Notes under the pieces: model-generated | The model's database searches: none | What the model was told of the DNA's origin: nothing | Seen by the model: only the letters and a program-made list of their open reading frames with translations | Program-made: the position numbers and the translations under genes | Part shown: positions 7,167-13,146 of the stretch, one piece after another | How positions within the stretch are numbered: position 1 is the first letter of the stretch | Layout: every line of letters begins with the position of its first letter | DNA from: Polyrhizophydium stewartii | Lineage: Eukaryota; Chytridiomycota; Chytridiomycetes; Rhizophydiales | Assembly: GCA_027604665.1 (NCBI GenBank) | Contig: JADGIZ010000471.1 | Location: 1 to 13,146 of the forward strand | DNA: 13,146 bases | Direction: 5' to 3'

Positions 7167-10007
7167 TCAGCGCTCGCTTGACGGCTCAATCAGCACAGCT
7201 GCCTCGCTATCCCATCTCCGGACACGGTTGTGGATCCTGATGAAGAAGTTCTTAATGTTGCGCCCAACTCCCCTGAGACGAGAGAACCGCCGTGGTGCTG
7301 GCTGCTGCTGCTCGGTGTCGGCGCCATCGGCCTGGCCAATCGAGCTGGGTGGCGAGGCGGGTTCGTCACGAGCCGCAAGCGAGACAGACACCTCGGCCTT
7401 GGTGTTGTTCTCAGGCCCAAATGACGCCAAGCCATTGTCGCCGCCATCGATCTGGAGATTGCAAGAGTTGCCTTCGTCGCCGCTGATGAGCGTCTTGTCT
7501 GAGGATAGCTTGACAGGAGCGGCATCGTGGTCGTGCAGCTGGGCGTCTTGCGTGCCAAGTGCGCATGACTCTGCAGTCTTGGGAGTTGTATCGGCCAGCT
7601 TGCCGGAAATGGCAGCATTTGTGTCAAAAGCCAACTCGGTGTTGACGGGAACAGCAGGCTCCTCGCTGGCATCTGGAAGACCAAAGCCAAAGTCGTCGAT
7701 TGGCTGGCAATGAGCATTGAGATCATTGCAGCGCGCATTGCTGCCTGAGAAAGCCTTGCTGCCCCAGTCCCTGGCGGAGCAGTCGGAGCCAAGCACGTCT
7801 GCAGTGCTGCTTGGCGTGTTGGCCTTGAACTCGAGCGAAAGTCGGTCGCTATTGGACGAATCAAACTCAAAGTCGCTGGCAATGTCTTGCGCCGAGATCT
7901 CAGTCGATGCGTTGCTGCGGTTGCCGCGGTCGCTGGGTACGCCAGCCGTTTTCTTGCCGTTGTCGTTGTTGTTGTCGCCTTTGCAGACACTCGGTGTGTT
8001 TGAGTTGCTGCCTTGCAGCAGCTCCGCGGCACTCGGGCGCGTGTGGTCGCTCTTCAGGCCGTCATCTGTGTGCTGCGTGTCCTCGGAGCATTCCTCGTCG
8101 AGCTCAACGTGGAATGCGCGCATCATGCCGGCAGTCATCGAACCGTTGGCCGCGAGCTCGTCCATCGTTGCGAGCGGGTTGTTGATCGCCGAGGTTGCAT
8201 CAGGAACCTCGGCCGCCTTGGTCGGTTGTGGCTTGCGTGCGTTGTTCCCGACCTGAGCTGCAGAGTCGCCGCCGTCGCACTGCCCTGCTGCGCCAGTGCC
8301 AGTGTTTGCCGCCGTCCGGACGTCAGCAGCCGGCAGCGGCGTGTTGGCGTGCTGGCCGCAAATGTACAATGCGATCACGTTGCCGTTCGAGACGAGCGTC
8401 GAGAAGATGCGCCACGCCATGTCGGTCATGTGGACCTCGGGATTGCCAAAGTCAAGGACGCACGGCCCGACGGCCAGTGCGACCGCCTTGCGGTGAAAGT
8501 CGACAAAGCCCGGGCGGTACGAAACGCTCAGGCAGAACATGAGGATCGTGCCGAGCATGTGCCTGCGCGCCGCCGACATCCTGCGCAAGAGCGCAATGGC
8601 CGCCAAAGTGAACATATGAGTCGCAACATCTGGCGTGAGACCAGGCATGGCGCCTATCGTCGAGGCAAGTCGCCGATGCAAAGGACAAGGCGATCGCACG
8701 GCGACAAGCGCGTCAGCTCGGTGCCTGCCGCGGCAAGAACGGCGACAGCCGCAGCACCGCACAAAGACTCACAGATCGACAGATAGGCGTCGTAAAGCCC
8801 GTCGCAGATCTCGCTCGGCACGATGCGCTTGCCGCCGATGAGCGCGACCTGCTCGAACCTGCAGAACATGATGCGCAGCGCGTCGTGTTGGTCCTGCGTC
8901 GGTGCCGGGTTGCTGTGGAACTGGAACGTGGTCATTTCGAACAAGGATGTGACAAATCGGGCAACTGCCTCGACCCTGTCAGGTGTCAGTGCCGGCCCGG
9001 CTGGCTGCTTCAGAACACGCGGCGGAGCGTCGGCACTCACTCGGTCGACATCTTGGTGAGTCGGCGGTCGATCTGCAGGCCCCACATCAGTCGGCGAACA
9101 AGCGCCTCGAAGCGCTGGCGCTTGATCAGAGCAGCTGCAGCGATGTTTCAGCACGAGTGCATCCACATGCGAGCGGCTCGAGCGGCGGCGGCGACTCACC
9201 ATCACAAAGCTGGCGGAAGTATCCTGGGTCGACGTATCCCTGTGGAACCGACGCCCTCGACAAGAATACAAAGAGAAACTGGCCTGGCGGTGGCCGCCGC
9301 AGTGCGGAGGGAGCGCGGCCGCGGTGATGGCGGCCGCGGTGTGGTTGCGACGCGACGCGTCGGGCATTGTCACGACGCGACGAGCATGTTCGTGAGCGCG
9401 ACACGAGCGGGGTCGGGGCAAACGTCGAGCAACGTCAGCGGCTGATTTCCAAAAGGCAAGATTTGAAATTCGACGAGCAGCAGCAGTGCGGCAGTCGGCA
9501 GTGCGGGCGATGCGAGGCGAAGGGGAGCCGCTCGTCCCACGCGCGCGTGCGCTCTGAGTGCGGGAGTGCGGCCGCGGGAGCCGATGCCGCTGTTCCGCAC
9601 ACTGGCCGCGAGCGTCTCGCATGTGGGCCGACCCGTGCCCCTCGCGATGGCGCAACGAAAGTCGATATCACGGCCGGCGCAATCCGCCCTTGCGACGGGC
9701 GGCGGCGAGCGATGCGAGGCGGGCTGACATGCGAGCAGCAGGGGCGGCACTCACGATACTCATCAAAGCTGAGCATCTCCATGCCCATGGCGACAGTAAA
9801 CCTGTTTGCCATTGAGTACAGCAGCTCGACGCAGTATGTCCGTGCGGCCGGCATCGAGAAGTCAGGTTGCGTCTGCTCAAAGTCGGCCATTTTGTCCTGG
9901 AAGCAAATGGTCTCGTCGTCGCCGCCTGAGCAAGATGCGGGAAAGCGCGAAAACACTCCATGACATATGGATATCTGTCTCGGCCAATCTCGCGGCGATG
10001 TGCGCAT
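7167..10007 (-). CDS. RhoGAP-like protein with long low-complexity tail, copy C (apparently intact)
   Basis: Five minus-strand exons join in phase: 10007-9755, 9283-9200, 9134-9041, 8975-8773 and 8653-7167. The introns are 471, 65, 65 and 119 nt; all have GTGAGT donors and AG acceptors. The predicted protein is 706 aa. Residues about 95-308 resemble a RhoGAP domain: GYFR (105-108) could be the arginine-finger segment, GLYDAYLSI (about 203-211) resembles the 'LPEPLIP..LYDAFL' region, and [20 protein letters not shown] followed by [14 protein letters not shown] resembles the helix ending '(N)LAVVFGPNLL'. If right, it would stimulate GTP hydrolysis by a Rho-family GTPase. The linkage is by motif only. 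Residues 309-660 are low-complexity (Ala, Asp, Asn, Ser, Thr, Gly). The last 43 residues are basic and aromatic ([20 protein letters not shown]), perhaps membrane- or nucleic-acid-binding. The ATG at 10007 is the most upstream plausible start after the enolase promoter region, but an extra upstream exon ending at the CAG at 9928-9926, or a start at 9890, is possible. Domain call about 0.5; exon structure about 0.8. Confidence 0.65.
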
Positions 10008-10276
10008 GGAGACGGCGGCCGCGGGCATCGGTCGCCGCACTGGCGTGAGGGCGGCTGCGAGACGACGCCAGGCACGGGCGGGCGTACCGTGGCGAGATCT
10101 GGTGCGGACGCCATTACGGAGAGGTTGGCCGTCCGCTGTATTCGCGCGGGCGGTGGATCTGGCATCGACGGGAGCCGTGTGCGGCACCTCCCGGCGGCGG
10201 CACTGGTGCGGCCGATGCGACCCTCGCTGCGCTGCGGCCGGCATCACCTGCTTTCCTCATCCAGCACAAACTCGCC
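10008..10276. promoter_or_regulatory. Divergent intergenic region between copy C and enolase
   Basis: The two genes point away from each other across about 270 bp, so both promoters must lie here or overlap the 5' exons. The region is GC-rich with no convincing TATA box. It holds two GATCTGG motifs (10097 and 10157 areas). The assignment rests on gene layout, not on recognised factor sites. In copy B this whole region is deleted. Confidence 0.45.
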
Positions 10277-12714
<2,438 letters not shown>

Positions 12715-13146
12715 TTCACTCATGCGAACGATTCTCGTTGGGGTTTTTTGGGCTCACTCGCAACCTGCACGAAGAATGTCGCTTTTTCATCGCATCACAA
12801 AACTCTTTCAAAAGAAAAAAAAAACCCCCCAACCTCGCTCTCTTGCGCATGCATGTCGTTTCCCATGAGCATTCTCCCCCTTCCTGTTCCCTCTTTGGGT
12901 GTGCGCTGCCCTGTCTTGTCTCCCCCAGCTCAGACAGCAAATCCATGCACGCGAATGAACAGCGCAGGCCGGTTATCTGGACAGTCGATTCTGATTCTGA
13001 TCCATCTGGCACGTCAACCGCATGGAATCAAGAGTGTATGGATGGCCGACGACCGTCTATTCGAAATGTCTTGTGGTAAGGGGGTGGTGGGTGGTGGCCA
13101 TGTTGCCATGTATCGCAGAGATAGTTCAAGAGGGAAACATGAAATC
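12715..13146 (+). other. Enolase 3' flank / 3' UTR
   Basis: Follows the TAA at 12712-12714. It is less GC-rich than the coding exons and includes a T-run near 12744, a long A-run (about 12815-12824) and a following C-run. No AATAAA is visible. The frame that reads through to 13079 continues an enolase exon across intron sequence and is not coding. No second gene is seen. Confidence 0.6.

Larger units (their letters stand above)
4850..9789. repeat. Direct repeat: copy B unit (4850-6933) and copy C unit (about 7325-9789)
   Basis: From 5797 to 6933 the B unit matches 8653-9789 with a constant 2856-bp offset, including the whole 471-bp first intron, so there is no net indel over more than 1.1 kb. 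In the 203-bp exon I see only one difference. In the tails the offset falls to 2475 bp because C has about 380 bp that B lacks. Similarity stops abruptly at the 5' side of the genes: both share ATGCCCATG (6925-6933; 9781-9789), after which B continues with enolase sequence and C with the rest of exon 1. Confidence 0.9.

Noticed and set aside
6702..7181. Open + strand frame carrying the enolase peptide, considered as a new fusion gene
   Set aside because: Upstream of the fragment the frame is antisense to intron 1 and exon 1 of copy B, and downstream it runs into unrelated flank; no start or splice structure supports it.

Overview
The window looks like eukaryotic nuclear DNA. It is GC-rich overall, has genes split by short introns that mostly open with GTGAGT and close with CAG, carries a eukaryotic-type enolase, and holds a remnant of a Ty3/gypsy-type retroelement. 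A chytrid-like or other early-diverging fungus, or a related unicellular opisthokont, would fit, but the sequence alone does not fix the taxon.

Layout. Bases 1-2760 hold no gene I can support; one long, nearly perfect hairpin lies at 757-821. About 2765-3338 is a broken pol fragment of a Ty3/gypsy retroelement (protease-RT linker and the very start of RT). It abuts the first of three copies of one multi-exon gene. The protein has a region that reads like a RhoGAP domain (a GYFR motif in the position of the arginine finger, then a helical core ending in a '[10 protein letters not shown]' stretch) followed by a long low-complexity tail. Copy A (+, 3400-4902) and copy B (-, 6932-5103) form a large inverted repeat with arms of about 1.45 kb and a 149-bp spacer. 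Both are damaged. Copy C (-, 10007-7167) is the only copy that reads as a complete five-exon gene (predicted 706 aa). Between B and C lies a 100-bp fragment of enolase exon 4 (6935-7034).

The right third is a complete seven-exon enolase gene (10277-12714, + strand, 434 aa) with all expected active-site residues. It is head to head with copy C across about 270 bp, so the two may share a divergent promoter region.

The most interesting structure is the history of the locus. The order [B -][enolase fragment +][C -][enolase +] suggests a tandem duplication of a C-enolase block, followed by a deletion that fused exon 1 of B to enolase exon 4. Copy A then looks like a foldback copy of the B version. 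The A/B palindrome, if transcribed through, would make a long double-stranded RNA matching the intact copy C. This is inference from the sequence, not demonstrated.
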